Notes: generated from the sequence alone by a model not told the origin. A DNA stretch of 64,000 nt from Thermococcus sp. P6 (GCF_002214525.1 NZ_CP015104.1:1426001-1490000); one strand, 5' to 3'. Counted from the first letter of the stretch, positions 22,257 through 31,731 are shown. A program made the numbers and translations.

Positions 22257-22411
22257 TGCTTCCCCTTGAACCCCTGAATAACCTTCTTCTCCCGGTAGCT
22301 CTCCCCCAACAGCCCGGTTTTTAATTTTGTTCTTTAAAACCGCTCCTTAAACGGGAGTAAACCATGGATAACGTTTTTTAACGGTAGAACCTGAAGAAAG
22401 GAAGAAAAAAC

Positions 22412-22445
22412 CGTCGGGATAAATAAACGTGAATGTAAACCGACG
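22412..22445. promoter_or_regulatory. Inverted repeat upstream of the glycoprotein promoter
   Basis: CGTCGG (22412-22417) and CCGACG (22440-22445) form a perfect 6-base inverted repeat separated by 22 AT-rich bases. It ends just before the TATA region at 22460. The spacing of three helical turns between centres would suit a dimeric regulator or looping. Confidence 0.35.
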
Positions 22446-22452
22446 ATTTCGT

Positions 22453-22479
22453 GAAAAAAGCTTAAATAGGGCTTTTTTC
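22453..22479. promoter_or_regulatory. Perfect 9-bp inverted repeat around the TATA box
   Basis: GAAAAAAGC (22453-22461) and GCTTTTTTC (22471-22479) flank TTAAATAGG, which is the likely TATA box of the gene starting at 22504. Transcription would start near 22490. The repeat could be an operator or could form a hairpin only if transcribed from upstream. Confidence 0.5.
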
Positions 22480-22503
22480 ATAGGAAGAATCTAGGTGATT
22501 GGC

Positions 22504-23694
22504 ATGATGTGGAAGAAAGGAATCGCCCTGCTTTGGGGTTTGATGCTGCTGGCGACCGTGCCGACCTTTGGAAGGGCGGCGGCAGAGAGCAACGCAAAGG
22601 TCACGGTAATACTGGTGAGCGACAACGAAGCGGACGGGAGCGTGGTCCAGTACCTCGCCAACGTTACGGGAGCGGTGGTGGTCACCACCCCGTGGGGACG
22701 CTACGATCCGAACGTCACTGCAAGGATCATCGCCTACGCGCCCGACGAGGTCATAATAATCGGCGGGCCCGTCGCGGTTTCAGAGGAGTACGCAAGTGAC
22801 TTAGAGGAGCTCAACATAACCGTTGAACGCTGGGGCGGTGCGAACAGATACGAAACCAACCTCAAGGTCATGAAGGAAGCCATGGCCAGGTTCGGGCTCA
22901 GCTTCAACGAGAGCGTGATAATCGTCCCGGGAAACGACAGCGTGGCTCTAAAGAAGGCCGTCAAAATAGCGCTGAGGAAAAGGGCCCTGTTGCTCTTCGT
23001 AAACGGCACGGATAACGTTACCGAGAGGATCATAGAGCTCCACATGAGGCCCAAAAACGTCACACTGATAGGAACCCCCGTGATGGAGAGGGTCCTCCTG
23101 AGGGCCAGGGAACACATCCGGGAGCACCTCAACACCTCAGTGGAGGAAGTTGAGGTCAACATGACGGCCCAGACGGCACTTGAGGCGATCAACGCGAGTG
23201 AGGAGAGGATAGAGGCGGCCAGAGAAATGCTCCAGAACGTAACCCTTCCCCCAAGCAGGGAAAAGCTGGCCGATAAAATGCTCAACCTGTCAGAGATGGA
23301 GCTTGAGAGGGCAAAGGAAGCCTACAACGAGGGCAAATACGGAAGGGCGTACGGACAGGCGATAGCTGCCGGGGCCCATGCGGAGTTCGTCATAAAGATA
23401 GCTTCGGACGAATGGAACGTTCAGATCAAGGCAAACAGGACCAGAATGGCAGAGGTATTCGTCTGGAAGGTCGAGAAGCAGCTTCAGGTACTTGAGAAGG
23501 CAGGAATCAACGTTACGGAACTGAAGGGGCTTGTGGAACAGCTCAAAACCGCGATAGCAAACAGGGATTACGATGCCATAGACTCTTTGATCCACCGGAT
23601 AAGGGAGAAGCTCCTCGAGATCTACACTCAGGGCAGGTTTAAGCTCAGGGAAAGGATCGTCTTCCCGGCTCACAGGGGTCACGGGAAGCCGTGA
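22504..23694 (+). CDS. Secreted glycoprotein with cell wall-binding repeat 2-like domain
   Basis: 396 residues. A signal peptide is clear (KKGIALLWGLMLLATVPTFG, about 1-25). Residues 30-200 resemble the CW_binding_2 fold (PF04122), with IIIGGPVAVS and RWGGANRYETN as its marks. The C-terminal half is helical, with Ala/Glu-rich segments (EINAS..., MELERAKEAYNEGKYGRAYGQ) and no membrane anchor. At least ten N-x-S/T sequons are visible, so it is a likely substrate of the AglB at 57.7 kb. AGGTGATT precedes the ATG at 22504. Confidence 0.8.
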   Translation: MMWKKGIALLWGLMLLATVPTFGRAAAESNAKVTVILVSDNEADGSVVQYLANVTGAVVVTTPWGRYDPNVTARIIAYAPDEVIIIGGPVAVSEEYASDLEELNITVERWGGANRYETNLKVMKEAMARFGLSFNESVIIVPGNDSVALKKAVKIALRKRALLLFVNGTDNVTERIIELHMRPKNVTLIGTPVMERVLLRAREHIREHLNTSVEEVEVNMTAQTALEAINASEERIEAAREMLQNVTLPPSREKLADKMLNLSEMELERAKEAYNEGKYGRAYGQAIAAGAHAEFVIKIASDEWNVQIKANRTRMAEVFVWKVEKQLQVLEKAGINVTELKGLVEQLKTAIANRDYDAIDSLIHRIREKLLEIYTQGRFKLRERIVFPAHRGHGKP

Positions 23695-23770
23695 AGGTTT
23701 CCTTTTTTCACGCCCTTTTCTTTCAAAAGTTTTTTAACCCGAACCCCATTCGATAAACCCGGGGATTCGG

Positions 23771-24763
23771 ATGCTGCCACCGGGCAAAGTTCCACCGGAG
23801 AAACTCGAGGAACTCGTTTTCACCCACCTCGGAAAAAAGGATGGGAGGGTTATAATCGGCCCCGGGCCGGGGATAGACGCGGCCGCCATCGACTTCGGGT
23901 CTTCCGTTCTCGTGGCTTCAACCGATCCAATAACCGGTGCCGGAAAGGGGATAGGCTTCTACGCCGTTCACGTCAATGCCAACGACGTTGCGACGTTCGG
24001 TGCCGTGCCCCGGTGGTTTCTGGTGACCGTACTCCTGCCGGAGGGAAGTGACGAGGGGCTTCTCGGCATGATAATGGGCGAGATCCACGAGAGTGCAGAG
24101 AAGCTCGGGATTACCGTGGTCGGTGGCCACACCGAGGTAACACCGGCCCTCGGGAGGCCCGTGGTTGTCGGGACGATGCTCGGCGAGGTGGAGAAGGGGA
24201 AGCTCGTTACCTCGAACGGTGCCAGACCCGGGGATGCCATCGTCGTTACCAAGTGGGCCGGTCTGGAGGGAACTTCCATAATAGCGAGCGAGCGTGCGGA
24301 GGAGCTTGAGAGATCATTTGGAAGGGAATTCGTCGAGAGGGCAGCCTCGTTCATCGGGATGATAAGCGTTGTTGAGGACGCCCTAACGGCCGTTGAAGCT
24401 GGCGTTCACGCCATGCACGACCCCACTGAGGGGGGTCTGGCCAACGGCCTGCACGAGATGGCGGACTCGGCCGGGCTGGGATTTCGAGTTCACGCGGATA
24501 GGATACCCATCCGGGAGGAGACGCTCAGGATATGCGAGTTCTACAACCTGAACCCGCTGGCCCTGATAAGCTCCGGCATGCTGATGGTGGCTACACCCCC
24601 GGAAAGGGCCGGGAAGCTCGTCGAAGCGCTGGAATCCAGAGGGATAAAAGCCTCCATCATAGGCGAGTTCGTCGAGGAGGGGGACATCAGGGTAATCGTT
24701 GAGAAGGGGAAGGAGAAACCCCTCGAACGGCCCGAAAGCGACGAGCTCTGGAAGGTTGTTTAG
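23771..24763 (+). CDS. AIR synthase-related protein (PurM/HypE superfamily)
   Basis: 330 residues. The superfamily binds ATP and makes phosphorylated intermediates (PurM, PurL, HypE, SelD, ThiL). Seen: GPGPGIDAAAIDFG (Asp metal site), VHVNANDVATFGAVPRWF, VVGGHTEVTP and HDPTEGGLANGLHEM, in the family order. It is closer to HypE than to PurM, but it lacks the C-terminal Cys that HypE must have, since it ends in DELWKVV; it is therefore not HypE. The real substrate is unknown. AAAGTTTTTTAACC at about 23725 is a probable TATA box. Confidence 0.8.
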   Translation: MLPPGKVPPEKLEELVFTHLGKKDGRVIIGPGPGIDAAAIDFGSSVLVASTDPITGAGKGIGFYAVHVNANDVATFGAVPRWFLVTVLLPEGSDEGLLGMIMGEIHESAEKLGITVVGGHTEVTPALGRPVVVGTMLGEVEKGKLVTSNGARPGDAIVVTKWAGLEGTSIIASERAEELERSFGREFVERAASFIGMISVVEDALTAVEAGVHAMHDPTEGGLANGLHEMADSAGLGFRVHADRIPIREETLRICEFYNLNPLALISSGMLMVATPPERAGKLVEALESRGIKASIIGEFVEEGDIRVIVEKGKEKPLERPESDELWKVV

Positions 24764-25503
24764 GGTTCCACCTCAAGCACGTACTTTCTGCTCTCCCCCT
24801 CGAACCCCCTGAAAGAGCCGAGTTTGAGCTTTAGAAGTGCCCGCTCAACGTTCGTAACGCTCATGGACGCGAGGTGTGTCACCCCGCTGCCCCTGAGAAA
24901 GTCCGGATGGAGCTGGGCGGTCGGGCCCGTGAGGATGAGCGCTCTGGCCTTCTTCGACCTCTCCAGTATCATGTCGATGCTCCCGTTGATCACCGCGGAA
25001 CCGCTCACCACCACCGCATCCGCCTCCGGGAGGAGGTCGTACTCGAGGGCGTCGCTCAGGGTATCCCTGTCCCAGAGCTTCGGGTTGCGTTCGAAGACGA
25101 GAACCTCGAAGCCCCTCCTGCGAAGTCCCGAAACCACCGGGGGCATGTTCCCGATCACCGCCACAACCTTGGGGTTTTCTCCGAGGAGCTCAACGACGTC
25201 CTTATCCGGGGCCCCGGAAAGGTCGAGGTAGTACTGGGAAAGGGCGTTTATCGCGGCCATTCCGAGGGTTCTTTCTATCACGTTAATGCTATCGGCTCTC
25301 TCTATGAAAGCCTCGAGGGAGGGCTCTTCGATGGAACTCCTGTACCTTCCGACCTCCTCCGGGAGGGTCATGGCCACCCCGAGGGCTCTGCGCCGCCCCT
25401 CTATCAGAACGTAGGTGTAGGGGAGTGCGAAGGAGAAATCCACGAGTCGAAAGTCCTCTCCGATGGCCTTCAGGGCCCTCTGCTTAACCTTCCTCAGCAG
25501 CAT
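24760..25503 (-). CDS. DUF364 / DUF4213-type Rossmann-like protein
   Basis: 247 residues. Residues 1-85 fit the DUF4213 part and residues 105-215 the DUF364 part, a Rossmann-like domain: VVAVIGNMPPVV, FEVLVFERNP, DAVVVSGSAVINGS and ALILTGPTAQLHPD. A heavy-metal chelate role was suggested for the family but not proved. The gene overlaps the stop of the convergent AIR synthase-like gene by 4 bases and diverges from the amidotransferase gene. Confidence 0.78.
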   Translation of the reverse strand: MLLRKVKQRALKAIGEDFRLVDFSFALPYTYVLIEGRRRALGVAMTLPEEVGRYRSSIEEPSLEAFIERADSINVIERTLGMAAINALSQYYLDLSGAPDKDVVELLGENPKVVAVIGNMPPVVSGLRRRGFEVLVFERNPKLWDRDTLSDALEYDLLPEADAVVVSGSAVINGSIDMILERSKKARALILTGPTAQLHPDFLRGSGVTHLASMSVTNVERALLKLKLGSFRGFEGESRKYVLEVEP

Positions 25504-25570
25504 GGGGTACCTTGAGTGTACCGGCCTAAAAGCTTTATGGGAAAAGAGCTATCCTCATCGGTGAAGGGGA

Positions 25571-26362
25571 ATGTGCAGGATACTCTTTGCGACGGGTGAG
25601 GGCAGGGCAGTTATTCCCCTGCTCGAGGGGCTCGTTAGGGCCTCCGGGAACGATCCGTACAAGGAAAAACGGGGTAAGGGAAGGGAGCATCGGGACGGCT
25701 GGGGCTACCTCCTGATTAAAAACGGAAGTGTGAGGCACTACAGGTCCATGACGCCCCTTTTCAAGGACGGGGATGCCCTTGAAACCCTCAGGGGGGAACT
25801 CCATGGGTTTGTGACCCTCATGGTGCATGCACGGGCTGCCTCGCAGGGTTCGAAGGATCTCTTCAACGTTCAGCCACTGGCCTTCTCCTCGAGGCACGGC
25901 TTCACCTTCTGGCTCATCCACAACGGTGACCTCGACAAATCCAGAATAATGAACCTCGCGGAGCTCGATGCTGAAGAGCTCGAAAGGGCATCAGATACTT
26001 ACGCCTTCGCGACCTACCTGTGCAGGAGGCTCCAAAACCCAACCCCGGAGGAGCTGCTGCTCCACTACAGAAGGGGGGCGGAAGCAACGAGGTCCCTCTT
26101 CAACACTGCGGGCATTTTTCACCTCTCCAGCGGGGATTTCGTGGCTTTCTTAACCGCGAAGATGGGCGATAACTACATCAGGGATCCTTTGAGCTATGAC
26201 TACGGTAAGCTACTCCTTCTCAGGAGGGAGAACCTCTTCGCCGTGGCATCTTCAACGGTGGGGCTCTACTACAGGGCCGAATACGACGTCGTGCCGAACA
26301 ACACGGCCTTTTACGTCCGCATCGGAAGGGAATCCTTTTACGTCAAAAGTCTGCACCTGTGA
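25571..26362 (+). CDS. Class II glutamine amidotransferase-like protein
   Basis: 263 residues. The second residue is Cys (MCRILFATG), which becomes the N-terminal nucleophile after removal of Met. Other class II amidotransferase marks: RDGWGYLLI near 45, VHARAASQG near 87 and the QPLAFSSRHGFTFWLIHNGDL segment near 103. Family members (YafJ/DUG3-like) hydrolyse glutamine or gamma-glutamyl peptides. No synthase domain is attached, so the acceptor is unknown. GGTGAAGGGG precedes the ATG. Confidence 0.85.
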   Translation: MCRILFATGEGRAVIPLLEGLVRASGNDPYKEKRGKGREHRDGWGYLLIKNGSVRHYRSMTPLFKDGDALETLRGELHGFVTLMVHARAASQGSKDLFNVQPLAFSSRHGFTFWLIHNGDLDKSRIMNLAELDAEELERASDTYAFATYLCRRLQNPTPEELLLHYRRGAEATRSLFNTAGIFHLSSGDFVAFLTAKMGDNYIRDPLSYDYGKLLLLRRENLFAVASSTVGLYYRAEYDVVPNNTAFYVRIGRESFYVKSLHL

Positions 26363-26365
26363 AGC

Positions 26366-26373
26366 TTTATATA
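26366..26373 (+). promoter_or_regulatory. TATA box of the CBS/phosphoesterase operon
   Basis: TTTATATA starts 4 bases after the amidotransferase stop and about 35 bases before the CBS start at 26405; GGGGTGG lies at 26395-26401 as ribosome site. Confidence 0.7.
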
Positions 26374-26404
26374 CAATGATGCCCTAACACTCAGGGGTGG
26401 TTGG

Positions 26405-26812
26405 ATGGACACGAAAGCCCCCATCAAGGTTTACATGACCCGGAAACTGATAGGGGTCGAGCCGGAGGACAGCGTGAAGCGGGCCTGCGAGATCATGGTG
26501 GAGTTCGACATAGGCTCCCTGGTCGTGATTGAGAACGGAAAGGTGGTTGGGTTCTTCACGAAGAGCGACCTGATAAGACGCGTCCTCATCCCCGGCCTGC
26601 CGAACACCACGCCCGTCAAGGAGATAATGACCCGGGAACTGGTAACCGTTGATTCAAACACCCCCCTCGGTCAGGTGCTCGACCTGATGGCCAAGAAGGG
26701 AATCAAACACATGCTCATCGAAGAGGATGGGGACATAGTGGGGGTATTCAGCCTGATGGATCTTCTCATGGCGAGCAGGAGAAAGCTTGAGACGGCCATA
26801 GCGGCGGAGTGA
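26405..26812 (+). CDS. Two-CBS-domain protein
   Basis: 135 residues made only of two CBS repeats (about 8-62 and 70-125): YMTRKLIGVEPEDSVKRACE and IMTRELVTVDSNTPLGQVLD open each repeat, and DIGSLVVIENGKVVGFFTKSDL and GIKHMLIEEDGDIVGVFSLMDL close them. Such Bateman modules bind adenine nucleotides and control partner proteins. The stop is 6 bases before the phosphoesterase ATG, so the two proteins are probably coupled and may interact. Confidence 0.88.
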   Translation: MDTKAPIKVYMTRKLIGVEPEDSVKRACEIMVEFDIGSLVVIENGKVVGFFTKSDLIRRVLIPGLPNTTPVKEIMTRELVTVDSNTPLGQVLDLMAKKGIKHMLIEEDGDIVGVFSLMDLLMASRRKLETAIAAE

Positions 26813-26817
26813 TGGCC

Positions 26818-28332
26818 ATGATAAGGATAGCCCACATAAGCGATACCCATATAACGAGCGAGAGCGCCTACAAGGGGTACGCCTACGACCTGATAGTCAA
26901 CGAGATAAACACCGGGAACTTCGACTTCGTGATACACACCGGTGATGTCACCAATCAGGGGCTCCGCGAGGAGTACGAGAGAGCAGCTTACGAACTCGGG
27001 AAGATCAAAAAACCCCTCGTTGTGGTTCCCGGCAACCACGACGTCAGGAACGTGGGTTACGCCCTCTTCGAGAAGTTCGTGGGGCCGCTGAACGGTGTCT
27101 TCGAGTTTAAAGACGGAGTGGTTATATGGGTGGACTCCACCATCCCGGACCTGAGCGACGGAAGACTGGGCGGTTACAAGTTCAGATGGCTCAGGGAGAA
27201 GCTGGAGGAGTACTCGGACAGGAAGTTCAAGATAGTGGCCTCCCACCACCACCTCGTGCCCCTTCCGGACACCGGCAGGGAAAGGAACGTGCTCTTCAAC
27301 GCGGGCGACGTCCTCGATCTGCTCCTCAGACACGGCGTGAACCTCTACACCTGCGGTCACAAGCACGTGCCCAACGTTTACAGGATAGAGGACATGGTGG
27401 TTGACAACGCCGGTTGCACCTCCTGCAGAAAGACCCGCAAGGGCGATGTGAACAGCTACAACATCGTAACCCTCCATGAAGATGGACGGGTGGAGGTTAG
27501 GATAAAGAGGGTTACGGGAGGGCAAGTGGTCCGGGAGCACAGGCCGGTAAAGCCGAAGCTCTTCATTCCAAGGGGAAATCGCCTCCTCAGGATAGTTCAG
27601 ATAAGCGAGAGCAACGTTTCGGACAGGATTTATTTCAGGAGAAAGGTGCTTGAAAACGCCATCAGGACCATAAACGAAAGGCTGAAGCCGGACATAGTGA
27701 TCCACTGCGGTGACGTCGTTGACATGGGGATAGAACGCTACTACGAAAGGGCCATGGAGTTCTACGAGATGGTAAGGACGGAAAAGCTCGTCGTTCCCGG
27801 CCACAACGACATAACCTATCTCGGCTACGACCTTTTCTCCGAGTACTTCGGCGAACCCGAGGTAAAGGAAAGGGGGAAATTCACGTTTATTCCCGTGCTG
27901 AGTGCCCAGTACGAGACGCCCATAGGGGTCGTGGGCAGGATGGGACAGAAAAAACTCGCCCGGCTCCTTGAAGAGTACAGGGACAGCTTTACCGTCGTGG
28001 TTATGCACCATAACGTGGTTCCCGTGCCGAGGAGCAGGGACGTGGGGTTCCTCGAGGATGCCGGGGACGTTCTCAGGGTTATAACAGAAGGTGAGGCCAA
28101 CCTCGTCCTCACGGGCCACGGCGGTAACTCCTTCGGGATCAAAATCGAGAAAACGCCAATCATCAACGCCGGTTCGATAAGCTGGGAACTCCACAGGAAC
28201 CCCTACGGAAACAGCTTCAACATCATAGACGTCTACCCGGACATGGTGGTGGCCTTCGAGATGCAGGCCACGTGGGGATCGAGAAGGCCCATCGGGATGT
28301 GGAAGGTAAAGGGGCCCTTTAAACCTCTATAG
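26818..28332 (+). CDS. Tandem metallophosphoesterase with degenerate second domain
   Basis: 504 residues. The first half is a complete calcineurin-like phosphoesterase: SDTH near 8-11, HTGDV near 41, GNHD near 74, SHHH near 143 and CGHKHV near 178. The second half (about 258-504) repeats the fold in the same order, but SESN replaces D-x-H, GHND replaces GNHD and TGHGGN replaces GHxH; only HCGDVVD and MHHN remain close. So one domain is likely active and the other regulatory. ATG at 26818 follows GGAGTGAT; ATG 26812 is an alternative. It overlaps the convergent kinase gene by 14 bases. Confidence 0.88.
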   Translation: MIRIAHISDTHITSESAYKGYAYDLIVNEINTGNFDFVIHTGDVTNQGLREEYERAAYELGKIKKPLVVVPGNHDVRNVGYALFEKFVGPLNGVFEFKDGVVIWVDSTIPDLSDGRLGGYKFRWLREKLEEYSDRKFKIVASHHHLVPLPDTGRERNVLFNAGDVLDLLLRHGVNLYTCGHKHVPNVYRIEDMVVDNAGCTSCRKTRKGDVNSYNIVTLHEDGRVEVRIKRVTGGQVVREHRPVKPKLFIPRGNRLLRIVQISESNVSDRIYFRRKVLENAIRTINERLKPDIVIHCGDVVDMGIERYYERAMEFYEMVRTEKLVVPGHNDITYLGYDLFSEYFGEPEVKERGKFTFIPVLSAQYETPIGVVGRMGQKKLARLLEEYRDSFTVVVMHHNVVPVPRSRDVGFLEDAGDVLRVITEGEANLVLTGHGGNSFGIKIEKTPIINAGSISWELHRNPYGNSFNIIDVYPDMVVAFEMQATWGSRRPIGMWKVKGPFKPL

Positions 28333-29200
28333 CGTCTCCGATACGCTCCATGAGGCGCTCCATCACCCCTTCCATTATCCTGTTAACTGTCCTCTCGAGC
28401 TCAACGTTTTTTATGACCGGGATCCCGTGTTCCCTTGCTTTTGCAACGATGAAATCCTGTATCTCCATTATCGCATCAATGTGTTCAATGTAGTATTCCG
28501 CCCTTCGTTTACTGTAGCGTTCTCTATCGTAGAACCGGGCTTCCAGATCCTTTCTTCCGTCCACAGTTATGACGTACATGAAGCTGTTGCTCCCAAGCTC
28601 GAGGTAGCCCGGGACGAGGTGTATGCCCTCGATTATGGCGTTAAAGCCCTCGCGGTAGGCCCTTTCGAGAACCGCGGAGACGCCGACCGAGACGTGTTCC
28701 ACCTGCTTTTTAAAGCCGGCTATAATGGGGGAACCTTCGCCGTCGCTAGATACTCCTGCAAGGAACGATGAGGTGTGCAGCTCTGGTAGCAGTTCAGGCG
28801 TGATTATCTTCCTCATTACCTCCCTCACGGTGTCGGTCCCTATGACGCTCCTTATGCCGAGACGGAAAGCCAGTTCCGTTGCTATCGTCGACTTGCCCAC
28901 CCCCGTTGCACCCCCGAGAAGCAGGATTATCGGGATCCTGAGCCTCCTGAACCGGCGCCAGAAGAGGTAGCGCCTCGCCTCCTCTTTGAGGCCGTGATCG
29001 AGGAGTTTTCTATAGGCCAGCCCCCTTATATCCTCGGTTGTGATAAGCCTGTGTCCCCCTTTGGCCAGTTCCTTCTGGATCTCGGTTGCTATGCTGTAAG
29101 CCACGCCAACGTCAACGCCTGCGAGCGTTAGGGAGCGCGTAAGTATGCCCCTCGAGAAGGGCAGGCGAGTTCTCCTCTCAGGATCGGTGACGACTATCAT
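28319..29200 (-). CDS. 2-phosphoglycerate kinase
   Basis: 293 residues. N-terminal ATP-cone-like region ([19 protein letters not shown], about 10-28), then a P-loop [11 protein letters not shown] near 97-107, and a kinase core with EGIHLVPG. The enzyme phosphorylates 2-phosphoglycerate to 2,3-diphosphoglycerate. Its ATG overlaps the stop of the cyclic 2,3-diphosphoglycerate synthase gene (ATGA at 29197-29200), with GGAGGGAGGGGG upstream. The pair forms a complete two-step route to cyclic 2,3-diphosphoglycerate, a solute known from thermophilic methanogens. Confidence 0.9.
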   Translation of the reverse strand: MIVVTDPERRTRLPFSRGILTRSLTLAGVDVGVAYSIATEIQKELAKGGHRLITTEDIRGLAYRKLLDHGLKEEARRYLFWRRFRRLRIPIILLLGGATGVGKSTIATELAFRLGIRSVIGTDTVREVMRKIITPELLPELHTSSFLAGVSSDGEGSPIIAGFKKQVEHVSVGVSAVLERAYREGFNAIIEGIHLVPGYLELGSNSFMYVITVDGRKDLEARFYDRERYSKRRAEYYIEHIDAIMEIQDFIVAKAREHGIPVIKNVELERTVNRIMEGVMERLMERIGDAIEV

Positions 29201-30501
29201 CCCCCTCCCTCCAGTATGGAACGTCCCAGCTTTAGAACGGCCGTTTTCAGGTCCTTTCCGTCCACGTTCACGGGCTCGTTGTCGAGGTATATCACCTCGA
29301 GGCCCCTCTCCAGCGCCCACCTCGTAACCACGTCAACGGCCGCAGCCTTGAGCTCAACCGCGACCGCATCCACGCCCTCGAAGGACCTCAGATCCCTCAT
29401 AAGGGCATCCCTCCGGGACAGGTTTGGCGAGGATGCCACCACCTCGGCGCCCATCCCCTCGAGCCATTTACCTGCCTTCGGGAGGGCGTCCCGGGACGTC
29501 ATGACGAGGCCGAGTCTCTTTCCGGATACCTCTCCAAGGGGTCTCGGACGGAAGGCCGTGAGATGAACCTCCGCCTCCGGGTTTATCGACTCTACAACCT
29601 CCTCCAGAGCCCTCAGGCGATCCTCACCGACGGAATCGGCCATCGTAACCACGACCAAATCTGCCAGCCTAACCCTGAACGGCCCGAAGTAACCCTTTAT
29701 GAAGTCGAGCTTCTGCCTCGCGCCGGTTACGAGGACGTAACCGTCCGCCCTGTAAGCGGGGAAGGTTGCTCCGCTTCCCTCGAGGATGACGAGATCGTTG
29801 GGCAGGCTCTCGGCGATCCTCACCCCGTCGTCGATCACATCGAAGAAGGAAAACCCGGCCATCCCCCCGCCGCACCTGCGACAGCCCACCGTGGTTACCC
29901 TCGCGGTTAGGGCATCCTCGAAGTGGTCTGAAGCCGCGTGCCTTCCCTCCTCTGCGAGCTTCAGGAGAAATTCGGGCGTTATCTCGAACCTATCCCCCTC
30001 AACGATCTCGGGCCTTTCCGGACCTCCCCTGCCCATGGTGACTATCACCGGCTTGGCTATCTCCTTAAGCGTCCTCGCTATGAACCCGCTGACGGCGGTT
30101 TTTCCCACCCTTTTCCCCGTTCCGATGATCGCCAGAGAGGGCTTCTTCAGGGTTTTAAGGGGCTTTGGACGGAAGTAAAAGTCGGCCCCCCTGTAGGGAA
30201 CGCCGTGGAGCATGCAGATGGAGGCGATGGCAAAGCGGTCCTCATAGTTAAGCACAGGCTCGTCGCTCAGATCCACAACCTCGGTTACGTCCTCCTCCCT
30301 CAGGGCCCTTTCAAGGGAAGAAACGTAATCGCTCCCGTGATAAACCTTCAGATCAAGTTTTTCCTCTATGTCCCTCACGCTCCCGATCTTCTCGCTTCCA
30401 CCGAGGAAAAGGGCACAGCATACATCCTCCAGCTTTCCGACGGCCCATGCGACGACGTCCGGATAGTGCTCCCCGTCTATGAGCACCAGCCTTCCCCCCA
30501 T
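29197..30501 (-). CDS. Cyclic 2,3-diphosphoglycerate synthase
   Basis: 434 residues. The N-terminal part starts [16 protein letters not shown], and a P-loop-like [14 protein letters not shown] lies near 140. The rest resembles the methanogen Cpg[26 protein letters not shown] and [16 protein letters not shown]. The enzyme closes the ring of 2,3-diphosphoglycerate with ATP. The ATG at 30501 follows GGGTGGTG; a TTG nine codons earlier lies upstream of that site. It is first in the two-gene unit with 2-phosphoglycerate kinase. Confidence 0.9.
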   Translation of the reverse strand: MGGRLVLIDGEHYPDVVAWAVGKLEDVCCALFLGGSEKIGSVRDIEEKLDLKVYHGSDYVSSLERALREEDVTEVVDLSDEPVLNYEDRFAIASICMLHGVPYRGADFYFRPKPLKTLKKPSLAIIGTGKRVGKTAVSGFIARTLKEIAKPVIVTMGRGGPERPEIVEGDRFEITPEFLLKLAEEGRHAASDHFEDALTARVTTVGCRRCGGGMAGFSFFDVIDDGVRIAESLPNDLVILEGSGATFPAYRADGYVLVTGARQKLDFIKGYFGPFRVRLADLVVVTMADSVGEDRLRALEEVVESINPEAEVHLTAFRPRPLGEVSGKRLGLVMTSRDALPKAGKWLEGMGAEVVASSPNLSRRDALMRDLRSFEGVDAVAVELKAAAVDVVTRWALERGLEVIYLDNEPVNVDGKDLKTAVLKLGRSILEGGG

Positions 30502-30626
30502 AACACCACCCCTGAGGTTTGCTCCCAAGGGGATTTAACCTTTCCCCCCGCGTAACGGGAAAAGGTTAATAAACATCCGGGAGTAGAAGAAACCGCTGGA
30601 GATGGCTCCAGTGGAGGTGCAGGAAA

Positions 30627-30806
30627 ATGGTAGAGCTGGTAGTTAAGTCCAAGGTTAAGGAGGCCGTCAAGGCCATAGAGCCCGAGATGAGGGTCAGCCC
30701 GGAGTTCTACGACGCTCTTGAGGGCGAGCTCAAGGTTCTCATCGAGAAGGCAGTTAAGAGGGCCAAGGAAGAGGGTAAGAAGACCCTTTACCCGAGGCAC
30801 GTCTGA
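30627..30806 (+). CDS. Small histone-fold-like protein (DUF1931 / NFYB-HAP5-like)
   Basis: 59 residues. The sequence starts MVELVVKSKVKEAVKAI and ends EEGKKTLYPRHV. It has a middle helix with Ser-Pro-Glu-Phe-Tyr and a final basic segment, as in archaeal relatives of the CBF/NF-Y histone fold. True archaeal histones are a little longer and have different loops. The role is probably DNA or protein binding, unproved. GTGGAGGTG precedes the ATG and AAGGTTAATAAAC near 30565 is the likely TATA box. A T-rich tract follows the stop. Confidence 0.75.
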   Translation: MVELVVKSKVKEAVKAIEPEMRVSPEFYDALEGELKVLIEKAVKRAKEEGKKTLYPRHV

Positions 30807-30854
30807 CCTCTTTTTGTCCTTTACCTTTTATCTTTCGGCGCTCTGGTGGTGTTT

Positions 30855-31730
30855 ATGGGGCTTAGAAAACTGGGTGATTCCGCCTATCTCTATCCGGGGA
30901 GCCCTTCGACCTTTGTGAGGGTTTTTGAGGGGAGGGCCGTGATAGTTGACCCCGGTCACGGGAGCGGAAGGCACAGGGACCTGAAAAGGGAAGTTAAAAA
31001 GCTTGGGGTTGGAATAGAACTGCAACTGGCAACCCACGGGCACGCGGATCACGTTGCCGTGGCCCCCCGCTTGGAGGCTCCGCTTCTGCTTCATCGCTTT
31101 GAGTTCTCCATAGCCGAGAGCCCCCTTAACAGGGAGCTGCTTACCTTCGGCTCAAAAGCGCCCGAGGGGTTCCTCGTCTTTCAGTTTCAGGATGAGGTCA
31201 AAGTCCACGGGATCTTCGAATGGGGAGATGAGATAAATGGTCTGAAGGCCCTAAGGCTGGACGGCCATTCCCCGGGCATGACGGGCTTTCTTGACGGGGA
31301 GAACGGTGTGATATACGCGGGCGACGCCTTTTTCGGGGAGAGGGTCATCGAAAGTGTCGGAGTTCCCTACCTCGTTGAGCCGGGGCTGTTTAAAGCTTCG
31401 ATTGAGAAACTGCGGAACTACGCTGAAAAGGGTTTTCTGCTCGTTCCCTCCCACGGAAAGCCCGTGAAGGGGGAGGAAGCTGTTGAACTGCTCGATCTCA
31501 ACGCAAGACGCATCGGAGAGGTTGAAAGGCTGATACCAGAGCTCCTCAGGAAGCCAATGAGCCTTGACGAGCTGGCCTTCAGGATTATGCAGAGCTACGA
31601 TGTGAAACCCACGCCACAGAAGCTTGCACTGAATCTCGTTCCCCTGAGGGCCTTTGTGGCAACGCTCTACAACGAGGGAAAAATCGAGGCTTTCGTGGAT
31701 AGGGGGTTGAAATGGAGAACCTCTGAGTGA
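30855..31730 (+). CDS. MBL-fold metallo-hydrolase
   Basis: 291 residues. The metal motif is THGHADHVA near residue 60 (H-x-H-x-D-H), followed by a His in LDGHSPGM near 137, Asp in YAGDAFF near 155 and His in VPSHGKPV near 198, so all five metal ligands are there. A C-terminal winged-helix-like extension (about 225-291, MSLDELAFRIMQSYDV) resembles that of LACTB2-type proteins. Function may be hydrolysis of thioesters or nucleic acids. ATG at 30855 follows GGTGGTG; two GTGs upstream are part of that site. Confidence 0.87.
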   Translation: MGLRKLGDSAYLYPGSPSTFVRVFEGRAVIVDPGHGSGRHRDLKREVKKLGVGIELQLATHGHADHVAVAPRLEAPLLLHRFEFSIAESPLNRELLTFGSKAPEGFLVFQFQDEVKVHGIFEWGDEINGLKALRLDGHSPGMTGFLDGENGVIYAGDAFFGERVIESVGVPYLVEPGLFKASIEKLRNYAEKGFLLVPSHGKPVKGEEAVELLDLNARRIGEVERLIPELLRKPMSLDELAFRIMQSYDVKPTPQKLALNLVPLRAFVATLYNEGKIEAFVDRGLKWRTSE

Positions 31731-31731
31731 G

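Noticed and set aside
23771-24763. Identification as hydrogenase maturation protein HypE
   Set aside because: The C-terminal Cys needed for cyanide-ligand synthesis is absent and no hyp genes are adjacent.
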